Assembly: GCA_963789785.1 (NCBI GenBank)
Contig: CAWBNC010000034.1
Location: 1-64,000, forward strand
DNA length: 64,000 nucleotides
Source: JAEULH01 sp963789785
Lineage (GTDB): Bacteria > Pseudomonadota > Alphaproteobacteria > Rhodospirillales > Defluviicoccaceae
Direction of reading: 5' to 3'
This document shows, in pieces, positions 25,031-34,779 of this stretch. The notes beneath the pieces were generated by a model. It had not been told where the DNA came from, made no database searches, and saw nothing but the letters and a program-made list of their open reading frames with translations. How positions within the stretch are numbered: position 1 is the stretch's first letter; each line of letters starts with the position of its first letter. Position numbers and translations under genes: made by a program.

Positions 25031-26349
25031 CAGGCTGATGAAAAGGGTGGCGGATTTTGCGCGTTCGTGATTCCTGATCTCGGGTTGGTGGTGATTGGAG
25101 GTCGGGATGCGCGGGAGCGACACGGTTCGTGGGAGGCTGTTCAGCTATGTGGACCTGGAGAAGCGGGTCCGTGCGGATCATCCGCTGCGGGTGATCCGCG
25201 GCATTGTCAACGCGACGCTGGCCGGGCTCTCGGGTGAGTTCGACGGGCTGTATTCGCCCCATGGCCGCGAGTTCGATCCCGCCGGAGCGGCTGCTGCGGG
25301 CGCTCTTGTTGCAGGCGTTCTATTCGATCCGCTCGGAGCGGCAACTGGTGGAGCGGATCGAGTTCGACCTTCTGTTCCGCTGGTTCGTCGGCCTGGGCGT
25401 CGACGATCCGGTGTGGGATGCGACGACCTTTACCAAGAACCGCGACCGGCTGCTGGAAGGCGATGTGGCGGTGAAGTTTCTGGCCGGGGTGCTGGCGCAG
25501 CCGCAGGTGAAGACGCTCTTGTCCGGCGAGCACTTTTCGGTGGACGGCACGCTGCTGGAGGCCTGGGCCAGCACCAAGAGCTTCCGCCCCAAGGACGGCT
25601 CCGGAGCGCCGCCGGATGCGGGACGCAATGGCGAGCAGGACTTCCGCGGGCAGAAGCGCGGCAACGAGACGCATGCGTCTGCCACCGATCCGGATGCCAG
25701 GCTCTACCGCAAGGGCCGCGGCAAGGAGGCGAAGCTCTGCTTCATGGGGCATGCGCTGATGGAGAACCGCAACGGGCTGATCGTCGGCGCCGTCGCCACC
25801 CGCGCCTCGGGCCACGCCGAGCGGCTGGCCGCCGTGGAGCTGATCACGCCGCACGCGGAGGCGCCGGGGCGGCCGGAGCCGATCACGCTGGGCGCCGACA
25901 AGGGGTACGACGCCCAGGACTTCATAGCCGAGCTGGGCGAGATCGACGTCACCGCGCACGTGGCGCAGAACCTCAGCGGCCGGCGCTCGGCGATCGACGA
26001 CGAGACGGCGCGCGATCCCGGCTACACGGTCAGCCTGCGCATCCGCAAGCGCATCGAGGAGGCCTTCGGCTGGGCCAAGACCATCGCCGGGCTCAGCAAG
26101 GCCCGCCACCGCGGGCTGGCGAAGATCGACTGGCAGTTCACCTTCGCCATGGCCGCCTACAATCTCGTCCGGCTGCCAAAGCTGCTCAAAGCCCCGGCTT
26201 GACGGCCGGACTCCGTCCGGAGTGTCCTCAGCGCCCGAAAACTCCCGGCCAAACGACGGTAGCAACGACGGTAGCCAGCATCAGCGCAAGCAAATGACCC
26301 CACACCAACCGCGAAGATCCGGGCAACCAGGCGCCATTTCAGCAGCCTG
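25031..26349 (+). mobile_element. IS5-type insertion sequence, copy 2 (inverted)
   Basis: Same length (1319 bp) and ends as copy 1, opposite orientation, with CTAG on both sides (25027-25030 and 26350-26353). The left terminal repeat has one change (CAGGCTGATG), and one codon change is seen near the right end of the element, so the copies are not perfectly identical. Confidence 0.88.
25107..26202 (+). CDS. IS5-type transposase, two frames (copy 2)
   Basis: Identical organisation to copy 1: first frame from ATG 25107 with a GGAGG upstream, second frame with the DDE domain up to the stop at 26202. The frame change falls near 25270, in GGCCGCGAGTTCGATCCC. Each copy needs a ribosomal frameshift or a correction to make the full transposase of about 365 residues. 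Confidence 0.8.
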
Positions 26350-26362
26350 CTAGTGGTCCGAT

Positions 26363-26388
26363 CCTGACGCTTAGTATCAAGCGTCAGG
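26363..26388. repeat. Dispersed hairpin CCTGACGCTT/AAGCGTCAGG, copy 1
   Basis: A 10-bp perfect stem with a 6-nt loop, followed by CAGCCCACC. A very similar unit lies at 34131-34171. It is located between the IS copy and the stop of the AsmA gene. Confidence 0.6.
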
Positions 26389-26471
26389 TCGAACAGCCCA
26401 CCATGGCACCGGTCCGTGCCGTCGCCATGCAGGGCGGGTGACCTGAGGCCGTCGTGCGCGCAGACAGCGCC

Positions 26472-28578
26472 CTACTCGGCGGATACGCCCGCCTGCTCGA
26501 CCAGCTTGCGGCAGTTGCTGTCGGCGTCGGATCCGGTATCGAACGGCGGCAGCAGGCCGGCGATCGGGGTGAGGATGGCGTTGATGACCTTGTCGGCGGT
26601 GGTCTCGACCCCGATCCCGACCGGGTCGGTGAAGATCTCCGGCGCCGAAAATGTGCCCTCAATCCCGATGGGCGAGCGCAGGCTGAGCAGGCTGAAGTCC
26701 TTCGGGTAGGGCACGACCTTGAGGTCGAGCGTCTCGGCGCCGAGGCCGACCGTGCCGTCCGCCTTGATGACGGTGTCGGCAGTGTCGATGACGAAGGTCT
26801 TGAGATCGACCACGCCGTCCTTGACCGGGAGGTTGCCCAGCGCGCAGCGGATCGGCACGGGCGCATCCTCGTCGCCCTCGCTCACGACCAGTCCCAGCGA
26901 CTCGGCGATGTCGAGCCCGAGCAGCTCCAGCAGCAGGCCGCTGAGCTGGCCGTTGTCTACCGTGAAGACGATCTCGCCGTTGGCGGTGCCGGCCATACTG
27001 GCGATGGAGTTGCCCTTCATGCCGAGATTGGCGCGGCCGCCGAGCCGGCCGGTGATCGGTACGGAGGCGACCGGCACGTCGCCGACCCGACGCTCGAGAT
27101 TCAGCCGGTGCACCTCCGCTTTCACATCGGTCTTCACCGGCGATGCGTTCGAATAGACGGAGACGTAGGTGACCATGTCCGCGTCGCCGCGCGTTCCATG
27201 CAACGGCGAAAACTGGAACGTGCCGTCGTCCGTTGTCGCCGTTCCCGACAGCATGTCGAAGTACAAGCCGAATCCGTGGAACTGGCCGAGGTCGAAGTCG
27301 ACGTTGGCGTCGGCCGCCCGGAAAGCCGGCAGCGGCCAGAACGAGCTCTCAGGCAGCACGCCGGCGGATTCCTTCTTCGCCTGTGGCTTCGGCGAGCAGA
27401 AATAGGATGTCAGATCATCGAACCAGAACTGGCTTGCGCGAATGCGGCCCTCTACCCGCGGCCGCGGCCCGGCCATGGTCAGCGTCAGCTTGCCGTCCGT
27501 GATCTCGCTCTTGTCGAGGCTGGCGTCGAGATCGGCCAGCGTAAAACGCGTCGTCCCCTGCTCGCCGGTCTCGCTCGTGAGATGGCCGGCCAGATGCAGC
27601 GCCGGGGTCGGCTGCACGAACGTCTTGCCGATGGGGTAGATGGACGGGATCTCGTCGGCGTCGACCTCGACCTTGAGGTCCAGGCCCTCCAGCTTCGCCG
27701 GCTCGGCTATGCTGCCCGCCACGTTTGCGCTCAGGGCGCCGACCGCTGCCTTCAGGTCGACCGGAAACGCCTTGCCGCCCTGGCCGGTCAGCGTCTGCCA
27801 GGATCCGCCGCTGGCGTCGATCTTCAGCGCCGCGCCGTCATAGGTTCCGTCGGCGGCGAGCTTGATCGGCTCGCCCTCGGGCGCGGCGAACGACGCCTTG
27901 GCCAGCTCGAGTTCGGTCTCGACTCCGGTCTGGGCGTTTCGGTAGATCACGGTCGTGTCGGTGAGCGACGCATCGCGGACGAGCGGCAGACTGGCGAGGC
28001 TGAAGGGCTTGCTCTGTTTGCCCTTGTCCTTGCGGCAGCGGAAGGTTGCTCTCGCCGTCCTTGTTGACCGCATAAATGATTTTTGCGTCGGAGATCTCGA
28101 CCAGCGGGACGACGATCCGGCCCGTCACCAGGGCCGCCGGCTCGACCCGGACCTTCAGCGCGCCCGCCGTCAGCATGTCGGGCGCGTCGCCCCAGTCGGC
28201 GTTGGCGAGACTGACGTCTTTCGCGCGAACCTCGAGAACGTCCCAGCCGAGATCGACGTCGATGTTGCCCACCGAGAAGTCCCGCCCGGTGTAGGCCTGT
28301 ATCGCCTTCCCGATGAACGACGTGAGCTCGCCCTGCGTGATCGCGGCCAGAGCATCGCTCGCATCGACACCCCCGCCTTCGCCGGCGGGCTTCTCCGCTT
28401 GCGCCGCGCCACCGGTCGGCGCCGCGCGCGATTGGATCGCCGCCTCGGCGACCACAAATGCCGCGACCGCAAGCCCGAATGCGACGGTGACGACAGCCAG
28501 CGGCACGGCCGCGATCAGACCTATGCCCGTGCGCAACCGGGTGCTACGTCGCTCGTGCCTGGTCCAGGCCGGATGCAT
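26472..28578 (-). CDS. AsmA-family envelope protein, one frameshift
   Basis: About 702 residues. An N-terminal signal-anchor (GIGLIAAVPLAVVTVAFGLA, residues about 19-45) puts the bulk in the periplasm. The body shows the AsmA style of long beta-rich repeats, and the C-terminal part has LKADGTVGLGAETLDLKVVP-like segments (residues about 600-640). AsmA-like proteins resemble VPS13-type lipid-transfer bridges and affect outer-membrane lipid homeostasis. A one-base frameshift near 28042 lies in a low-similarity stretch; both halves are clearly one gene. It is a single gene with no obvious operon partner. Confidence 0.8.
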
Positions 28579-28738
28579 CTGCCTCTCCGCTGCCGTTGGA
28601 TGCCGGAGCCGGTTGGCTCATGAGGGCAACGGGAGGGGACGCGCGCGGTTCCCGACTAAGTGGCTGGCTGCGTCAGCCGTCGGCCCGTCTGCTGTTGCCG
28701 GCGACGATACCGGTCGGGCGGCGGAGATGAACGGAGGC

Positions 28739-31158
28739 TCAGGCGCGCAGGGCGCCGCCGGTCGCGGCCGCAACGGCCTCGACGATCCGCGCTGCGACGG
28801 CATCGATTTCCGTGTCGGTCAGGGTTCGCTCCTGCGGCTGAAGCACGACCGTGATCGCCAGCGACTTCATGCCCGCATCGAGGCTGCCGCCGGCAAACAG
28901 GTCGAACACGCGCACGTCTCTGATCAGCGCCTTGTCCGCCGCCCGCGCCGCCCGGACCACGGCCTCGGCCGTCACGGGATCGTCAAGAACGAACGCGAAA
29001 TCGCGCTCGACCGGCTGCAGTGCCGACAGCTTGAGCGGCGGGCGAGCCTTGCCTCCCTGCGTCTTCGCCCTGGGCAGGGCAGCGAAGAACACCTCGAAGG
29101 CTACCACTGGCGGGCGGGCGCCCAGTGCGCGAAGCACCTTCGGGTGAATCTCGCCGAAGGCCGCGAGTGCGGCTTTCGGGCCGAGGCGGATGACTCCCGA
29201 ACGTCCGGGGTGGTACCAGGCGGGCGCCTGATCGGCAGTGACGCTGACCTTGTCGAGCGGGACGCCGAGAGCATCGAGAACGCCAAGCGCGTCGGCCTTG
29301 GCGTCGAAGGCATCAACTGGCCGGACGGCGGCGGCCCAGTGGCGCGGACCGGCGCGGCCGCCGCGAACACCGGCGGCGACTGTCGCCTGCGCGTCCGCAT
29401 TGGCGCCCGCGTAACAGGGCCCGACTTCGAACAGCGCCCCGTCGCTCTGGCCGCGATCGTCGTTGCGGCGGAGCGCGTCGATCAGGTTCGGCAGGAGCGA
29501 CGGCCGCATGACCGCAAGATCGGTGCTGATGGGGTTGACCAGGCGCAGGTCCGCCTCGCCGCCGCCGAACAGCGCCGCCCGCTCCGCCGCGAGGAACGAA
29601 TAGGTCACCGCCTCCATCAGGCCCCGGGCGGCGAGCAGCCGGCGGACCTGGGCGATCCGGCGCTGGTCGGCGTTCAACGCCGGACGCGGCAATGCCGCGA
29701 CAGGCGGCAGCGTCAGCGTCGGGATCCGCTCGTAGCCGTGGATGCGGACGACCTCCTCGACGAGGCAGGCCTCGCCGTCGATGTCGTTGCGCCAACTGGG
29801 GACGCGCACCGACAAGGGCGCGTCGCCCTCTTCATCGCCATCGGCCACGAACCCGAGGTCGTCGAGAATTCGAACGGACTCGGCCGGAGCGACATCGACG
29901 CCGGCCAAGGCCTTGACCCGAGCGGGGCGAAAACGAACCGCTGGTGGCGCTGAGGGCGGCGCGCCGGCAATGACCAGCGCCGACGGCTCGCCGCCGCACA
30001 GCTCCAGCACCATCCGCGTCGCGATCTCCATACCCGGCTCCAGGAACGCCGGGTCGATCCCGCGCTCGAAGCGGTAGCGGGCGTCGGAGTGCAGGTTGAG
30101 CTTGCGCCCCGTCGCCGCGGTGCGCAGCGGATCGAACAGCGCCGATTCGATGAACACGTTGGTGGTCGCCGCGGTGCAGCCGGTCCTCAAGCCTCCCATG
30201 ACCCCGCCCAGCGCCTCGACTCCGGCGTCATCGGCGATCACCGTCATCGCCGCATCGAGGTCGACGGTCCGCTCGGCCAGCGTCGCCAGCGTCTCGCCCG
30301 GCCGCGACAGCCGCACCTGCAGATCGCCCCGAATGCGATCGGCATCGAATACGTGCAGCGGCCGGCACAGATCCAGGGTCATGTAGTTGGTGATGTCGAC
30401 CAGCGCCGAGATCGGCCGCAGCCCGACAGCGCGCAGCCGGTCCTGAAGCCAGGCGGGGCTGGGGCCGTTGCGAACGCCGCGGATCAGCCGGCCGACGAAG
30501 AACGGGCAGGCATTGGCGGCTTCCGCCGGCAGATCGAGGACGACCGCGATCGGGCTGACGAACGAACCGGTGACCGGTGCTCGCATCCAGCGGCTTCAGC
30601 CGGCCGACGCCGGCGGCGGCGAGGTCGCGGGCCAGACCGCGCACGCCGAGGCAGTCGCCCCGGTTCGGCGTGATGGCGACGTCGATCAGCGGGTCGGCGA
30701 GCCCCAAAGCCTCGGCAGCCGGCGCGCCGGCCGTCGCGTCCGCCGGCCAGCTCGATGATCCCCTCGTGCTCGTCCGACAGGCCGATTTCGCGCTCGGAAA
30801 GAAGCATGCCGGCGCTGTCGACGCCCCGGATCGCGGCCGCCTTCAGGGTGACGCCGAGGCCGGGAATGCGGGCGCCCGGCGCGGCGAAGACGCCCTTCAG
30901 CCCGGTGCGGGCGTTGGGCGCGCCGCAAACGACCTGGACTTGGCCGCGTCCGGTCTCGACGGTGCAGACTCGCAGCTTGTCGGCATTGGGGTGAGGCTCG
31001 GCCGCGAGAACCTCGGCGACGACGAAACCGGCGAGCGCCGCGCCGCGGTCGACGACGGCCTCCACTTCATGGCCGATCATGGTCAAGCGTTCGGCGATGA
31101 CGCCCACCGCCGCGTCGGTTTCGAGGTGGTCCCTGAGCCAGCCGAGGGTGAGTTTCAC
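28739..31158 (-). CDS. pheT: Phenylalanyl-tRNA synthetase beta subunit, two frameshifts
   Basis: The reading starts at GTG 31158 (MKLTLGWLRDHLETDAAVGV) and ends at 28739. Domains: the N-terminal part with a tRNA-binding OB fold (PHPNADKLRVCTVETGRGQV), B3/B4 editing domain (SALVDITNYMTLDLCRPLHV), B5 region and C-terminal ferredoxin-like anticodon-binding domain (residues about 710-800). Frame changes lie at about 30730 and about 30585; the sequence is conserved on either side of each. The start overlaps the pheS stop by 4 bases (GTGA). The product forms an alpha2-beta2 enzyme with PheS. Confidence 0.9.
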
Positions 31159-32255
31159 GGCGTCGCCCCAGCCACCAGCGACGGCACGTCTAGCGCCGCG
31201 AAGCCGTAGTGGCGCAGCCAGCGCAGATCGGACTCGAAGAAGGTGCGCAGATCCGGGATCCCGTACTTCAGCATGGCGATCCGCTCCAGCCCCATACCGA
31301 AGGCGAAGCCCTGGTAGCGGCCGGGATCGATCCCGCAGTTCGCCAGCACCCGCGGGTGGACCATGCCGCTGCCGAGAATCTCGAGCCAGTCGTCGCCATG
31401 ACCGATGCGGAAACCGCCGCCGGCGCGGGTGCAGCCGATATCGACTTCGGCCGACGGCTCGGTGAAGGGAAAATAGCTGGCGCGGAATCGGACCGGCAGA
31501 TCTTCGATCCCGAAGTAGGCCCGGCAGAACTCGATCAGGCAGCCCTTAAGGTGGCCCATGTGCGTAGACTCGTCGACCACCAGCCCCTCGACCTGGTGGA
31601 ACATCGGCGAATGCGTCGCGTCGGAGTCACAGCGGTAGGTTCGCCCGGGAGCGATGATCCGCAACGGCGGCTGGCTTTCCAGCATCGTGCGGATCTGCAC
31701 CGGCGAGGTATGGGTGCGCAGCACCCGACGCGGACCTTCGGCCTCACCCGGAAGATAGAAAGTATCCATCTCCTGACGCGCCGGATGCTCCGGCGGGATG
31801 TTCAGTGCGGAGAAATTGTGCCAGTCGTCCTCGATGTCGGGGCCTTCGGCGACAACGAAACCCATCTCGCCGAAAATCGCGATAACTTCGTCGATGGTCT
31901 GGCTGATGGGGTGTACTGCCCCGCGTCGTTCGGGGCGGACCGGAAGGGTCACGTCAACGCGCTCGTCCATCAGCCGCACATCGAGCGCCGCATCCATAAG
32001 CGCGGTCCTGCGGCTCTCGATGGCCGCAGCAACGTCGGACTTGATTGCGTTAAGCGCCGCGCCGGTGCTCCGCCTCGCTTCGGGGTCCATCGACCCGAGG
32101 CTGCGCATCAACTGGGTGAGGCGGCCCTTCTTGCCGAGCTCGGCGATCCGCAGGCTCTCGAGCGCCGCGGCGCTGTCGGCAGCCGTGATCGCCGCCAGCA
32201 GGGAGTCGCGCACGGCGTCCAGTTCTATCTCGTGCAAGGTTGTGCATGGATCCAT
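31155..32255 (-). CDS. pheS: Phenylalanyl-tRNA synthetase alpha subunit
   Basis: The catalytic subunit, 366 residues from ATG 32255; an upstream in-frame ATG would add 11 residues. A coiled-coil N-terminus (residues about 1-80) precedes the class II core with motif 2 (VLRTHTSPVQIRTM, then APGRTYRCDSDATH) and motif 3 (GFAFGMGLERIAMLKYGI). Frame intact. Next to rplT in the order rpmI-rplT-pheS-pheT, the common bacterial operon. Confidence 0.96.
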   Translation of the reverse strand: MDPCTTLHEIELDAVRDSLLAAITAADSAAALESLRIAELGKKGRLTQLMRSLGSMDPEARRSTGAALNAIKSDVAAAIESRRTALMDAALDVRLMDERVDVTLPVRPERRGAVHPISQTIDEVIAIFGEMGFVVAEGPDIEDDWHNFSALNIPPEHPARQEMDTFYLPGEAEGPRRVLRTHTSPVQIRTMLESQPPLRIIAPGRTYRCDSDATHSPMFHQVEGLVVDESTHMGHLKGCLIEFCRAYFGIEDLPVRFRASYFPFTEPSAEVDIGCTRAGGGFRIGHGDDWLEILGSGMVHPRVLANCGIDPGRYQGFAFGMGLERIAMLKYGIPDLRTFFESDLRWLRHYGFAALDVPSLVAGATP

Positions 32256-32311
32256 CGCTGTGTGCGGCACTGCCCTCCGACCGCACATTGTCGACGGCGC
32301 CGGCCGGCGGA

Positions 32312-32674
32312 TCAGGCCGCCGCCAGCGCTCCTTGCGCATGATCGACGAGCGCCTTGAAAGCGTCGGGCTCACGCACCGCGAGATCTGCCAGGATCTTGC
32401 GATCGAGATCGACTCCAGCCCTCGTCAGGCCGTTCATAAACTGGCCGTAGGTCAGGCCGTTTTCGCGGGCAGCGGCGTTGATCCGCTGAATCCACAGCCT
32501 GCGGAACGAGCGTTTCCGGTTGCGGCGGTCGCGATACGCATATTGCAGGCCCTTCTCGACCCGCTCGATGGCTATGCGAAACGTCTTGCTGCTGCGCCCG
32601 CGGTAACCTTTGGCCCGGTCCAGGACCTTCTTGTGGCGGGCGTGGGTCGTCACACCCCGCTTGACACGCGCCAT
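32312..32674 (-). CDS. rplT: 50S ribosomal protein L20
   Basis: This 120-residue, highly basic protein reads MARVKRGVTTHARHKKVLDR at the start and FIRRL-type helical segments such as YAYRDRRNRKRSFRRLWIQR in the middle, typical of L20. It binds 23S rRNA early in assembly and in some bacteria represses its own operon. It follows rpmI in the conserved operon. Frame intact. Confidence 0.97.
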   Translation of the reverse strand: MARVKRGVTTHARHKKVLDRAKGYRGRSSKTFRIAIERVEKGLQYAYRDRRNRKRSFRRLWIQRINAAARENGLTYGQFMNGLTRAGVDLDRKILADLAVREPDAFKALVDHAQGALAAA

Positions 32675-32883
32675 GCTACTGAATCCTTAAGATGAGGCAG
32701 GCAGGACTTGAGGATACGGGCGTCGGCCTTGCTCAGAACAAAGGTACCGCGCGCCTTCCGCTTCATCTTCTGCGAGCGCTTGCGCAGGTTATGCTGCTTG
32801 TAGGCGACGTTCGCACGGAGCTTGCCCGTCGCCGTGAGGCGGAAGCGCTTCTTCGCCGCCGATTTGGTCTTCAGCTTGGGCAT
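32650..32883 (-). CDS. rpmI: 50S ribosomal protein L35, end probably extended by an indel
   Basis: MPKLKTKSAAKKRFRLTATG and the HNLRKRSQKMKRKARGTFVL segment are the L35 signature. L35 is normally about 65 residues; here the frame continues to 77 and overlaps the rplT start by 25 bases. The expected stop would come after LPHL (CTT TAA); CTT AAG is seen, so one T is probably missing near 32694. GAAGGA precedes the ATG. Confidence 0.9.
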   Translation of the reverse strand: MPKLKTKSAAKKRFRLTATGKLRANVAYKQHNLRKRSQKMKRKARGTFVLSKADARILKSCLPHLKDSVAWRVSSGV

Positions 32884-33235
32884 TTCGCCGTCCTTCGCCG
32901 GAGTGATGTGCCGCCGGCGCCGGCCCCATCGGTGAGGCCCGCTCTAGCGGCGTAGGACATAGTAAACCCACGCTCGGCCAGCGACCGAGACGAGCCCCGG
33001 CTTATACGTCCGGCCGCCTCGGATTGCAAGCGCACCGCGGCAGTCGCTGTTTTTGCACGCGAACCGCGCATCCGCGCATTTTATGCGTGTATTTCTTACA
33101 CTAATGTGACAATATCCGAGTGTAAGTAGGTGCAAGCAAGGTCGCGGAAGCGTGCCGTATGAGGCGTGAATATCAACGGACATTCAGCGCCGCTTGATGA
33201 GTGGTTGTCAAACTATGTCCACGGGAGCTCACGTG
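32884..33235. other. Divergent region between rpmI operon and membrane-protein gene
   Basis: These 352 bp contain no gene. A leftward -10 (TAAAAT) lies at 33078-33083 and the 195-base leader of rpmI is long enough to hold regulation of the L35/L20 operon, but I cannot see a defined leader structure. The rightward gene has GGGAG 8 bases before its ATG. Confidence 0.4.
33078..33083 (-). promoter_or_regulatory. Candidate -10 of the rpmI-rplT-pheST operon
   Basis: TAAAAT on the minus strand (5 of 6 to consensus) with AT-rich surroundings and TTGTCA 23 bases upstream, farther than ideal. Low confidence because of the spacing. Confidence 0.3.
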
Positions 33236-34048
33236 ATGAATGCTACAGGGTCGTCGTTCAACCTTATGGACGCTTCGCAGGTTCGCCGTATTGCAATCTT
33301 TTTCTTTGCCGCAGATCTCTTTTTACTGTGTGCGTATCTTGTTTTCTTTCTCCACGGTAACCCAGTTGGGAACGACAGTCCGGGCCTGTTCGACCTGGAT
33401 CTGGAAGGAAACCTTCCGTCCTGGTACTCGTCGATGAAGCTGCTGTCGGTCGGGTTGTGCGCCTTCTTCTATGGGCGGCTCATCTACCTGAGCGACCGGC
33501 TGGCGGGCGCCCTGATCCTGATCTGCGCCGTGGTCTTCGCCTATCTGTCCATGGACGAAGGGTCGGCAATTCATGAACGGATCGGCGATAAGCTGGATCT
33601 GCTGCTGACGGGCGGCGTCGGCGCTGCCGGCACCGCCTTCAAAATCACCGGAACGTGGATGTTGTTTCTCGCCCCGCCGTTGTTCGCGGCGCTGATCGCG
33701 GGGGTGATCTTCCTGCGCAAGCGGCTCTCCATTCCCACGGGCGTGTTCGTCAAGGCCGTTCTTGGCATCGTCATCTTCATCGTGTCCGCCGGGCCGGAAG
33801 ACATTATTCTGAACTACGTGTCCGGCGCCGGCGCGACGTTCCAGGTCGCCGTGGAGGAATACGGCGAGATGATGGGCGTAACCCTGATCCTGTGGGCGGT
33901 GATGACCTTGCTCGCGCGCCAGAACGCGGCCGTCGTCAGCGGCGCCGCAGCACCGGCCAGAGAGCCGGCACACGCGGTCGCGTCATCGCCGCGTCGCGGG
34001 GGCCGTCCGGCATTCCACCCCGCCCCGGCTCGCAGGCAGTCGACTTAG
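33236..34048 (+). CDS. Multi-pass membrane protein of unknown function, inserted in the translation operon
   Basis: 270 residues from ATG 33236, chosen for GGGAG 8 bases upstream; TTG 33194 and ATG 33197 are other options. About six hydrophobic segments: RIAIFFFAADLFLLCAYLVF near the start, then LSVGLCAFFYGRLIYL, LAGALILICAVVFAYL, WMLFLAPPLFAALIAGV, VKAVLGIVIFIVSAG and GVTLILWAVMTLLA. Acidic/His motifs follow membrane segments: SMDEGSAIHERIGDKLD and AVEEYGEMMG, perhaps a metal or proton site. I recognise no named family. It runs opposite to infC and rpmI, which normally adjoin, so it looks like a later insertion. Confidence 0.6.
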   Translation: MNATGSSFNLMDASQVRRIAIFFFAADLFLLCAYLVFFLHGNPVGNDSPGLFDLDLEGNLPSWYSSMKLLSVGLCAFFYGRLIYLSDRLAGALILICAVVFAYLSMDEGSAIHERIGDKLDLLLTGGVGAAGTAFKITGTWMLFLAPPLFAALIAGVIFLRKRLSIPTGVFVKAVLGIVIFIVSAGPEDIILNYVSGAGATFQVAVEEYGEMMGVTLILWAVMTLLARQNAAVVSGAAAPAREPAHAVASSPRRGGRPAFHPAPARRQST

Positions 34049-34130
34049 CGGCCCGCTGCCGACGGATGCAGTCCATCCGTCGGCTGAAGCCAACCACGCA
34101 ATCTTGTCCGGGCACAGGCTGCACTAGGGG

Positions 34131-34171
34131 TCTGATCCTGACGCTTGAATCCGCAAGCGTCAGGCAAATCA
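34131..34171. repeat. Dispersed hairpin CCTGACGCTT/AAGCGTCAGG, copy 2
   Basis: The stem of 10-11 bp (34137-34146 with 34155-34164) is extended by CTGAT and ATCAG further out. CAGCCCACC follows, as in copy 1 at 26363-26388. It lies just after the membrane-protein gene and could act as its terminator, although there is no T-run. Confidence 0.6.
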
Positions 34172-34193
34172 GCCCACCGTCTTAATGCTCTGG

Positions 34194-34242
34194 TGGTTCG
34201 AATTCAGCTGACGAATGGGTATCATCCGTCAGCATCGAACCA
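34194..34242 (-). terminator. Hairpin directly after infC
   Basis: On the minus strand TGGTTCGA and TCGAACCA close a stem that continues, with a bulge, as GCTGACG and CGTCAGC. It begins immediately after the infC stop. A related sequence occurs near 15336-15370 (ATCCGTCGGCATCGAACCG), so it may be a dispersed repeat acting as a terminator. Confidence 0.5.
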
Positions 34243-34779
34243 CTAGCGCGGCGAGATGACCATCACCATCTGCCGCCCTTCGATCTTGGGATGCTGCTCG
34301 ACCTTGGCGCGTTCGTCGAGTTCGTCGCGGACGCGGTGGAGGACTTTTATCCCCAGATCCTGATGGACCATTTCCCGGCCGCGGAAGCGGATTGTCACCT
34401 TGATCTTGTCGCCGTCATCAAGGAAGCGGTTCATGTTGCGGAGCTTGACCTGGTAATCGTGCTCGTCGATCCCCGGCCGCATCTTAATTTCCTTGACCTC
34501 GATGATCTTCTGTTTCTTGCGCGCCTCGCTGCGTTTCTTCTGGGCTTCGTATTTGAACTTGCCGTAGTCGAGGATCTTGCACACCGGCGGATCGGCGGCA
34601 GGCGCCACCTCGACCAGATCGAGGCCGGCAACCTCGGCAGCGCGAAGCGCCTCGTTGAGAGGCAGGACGCCGAGCTGACCGCCATCCGGATCGACCACCC
34701 GAACCATGGCGACGTTGATCTCGTCGTTGACGCGCGGTCCCTCACGACTTGGCGGTTGGGAAAAAGGTGCTCTCGCTAT
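34243..34779 (-). CDS. infC: Translation initiation factor IF-3, ATA start codon
   Basis: The conserved IF-3 N-terminus (REGPRVNDEINVAMVRVVDP) extends upstream of the first in-frame ATG (34707). Going back, the first suitable start with a ribosome-binding site is ATA at 34777-34779, with CAGGAG 8 bases upstream. That gives 178 residues, the usual length. E. coli infC uses AUU, which IF-3 itself rejects and so autoregulates, and an ATA would do the same here. The C-terminal domain includes YDYQVKLRNMNRFL-like and DLGIKVLHRVRDELD segments. Frame intact. Confidence 0.92.
   Translation of the reverse strand: MARAPFSQPPSREGPRVNDEINVAMVRVVDPDGGQLGVLPLNEALRAAEVAGLDLVEVAPAADPPVCKILDYGKFKYEAQKKRSEARKKQKIIEVKEIKMRPGIDEHDYQVKLRNMNRFLDDGDKIKVTIRFRGREMVHQDLGIKVLHRVRDELDERAKVEQHPKIEGRQMVMVISPR

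Noticed and set aside
26454..28067. 537-codon plus-strand frame opposite the AsmA gene
   Set aside because: It is a shadow of the AsmA coding strand in GC-rich DNA; the minus strand has signal anchor and family pattern.
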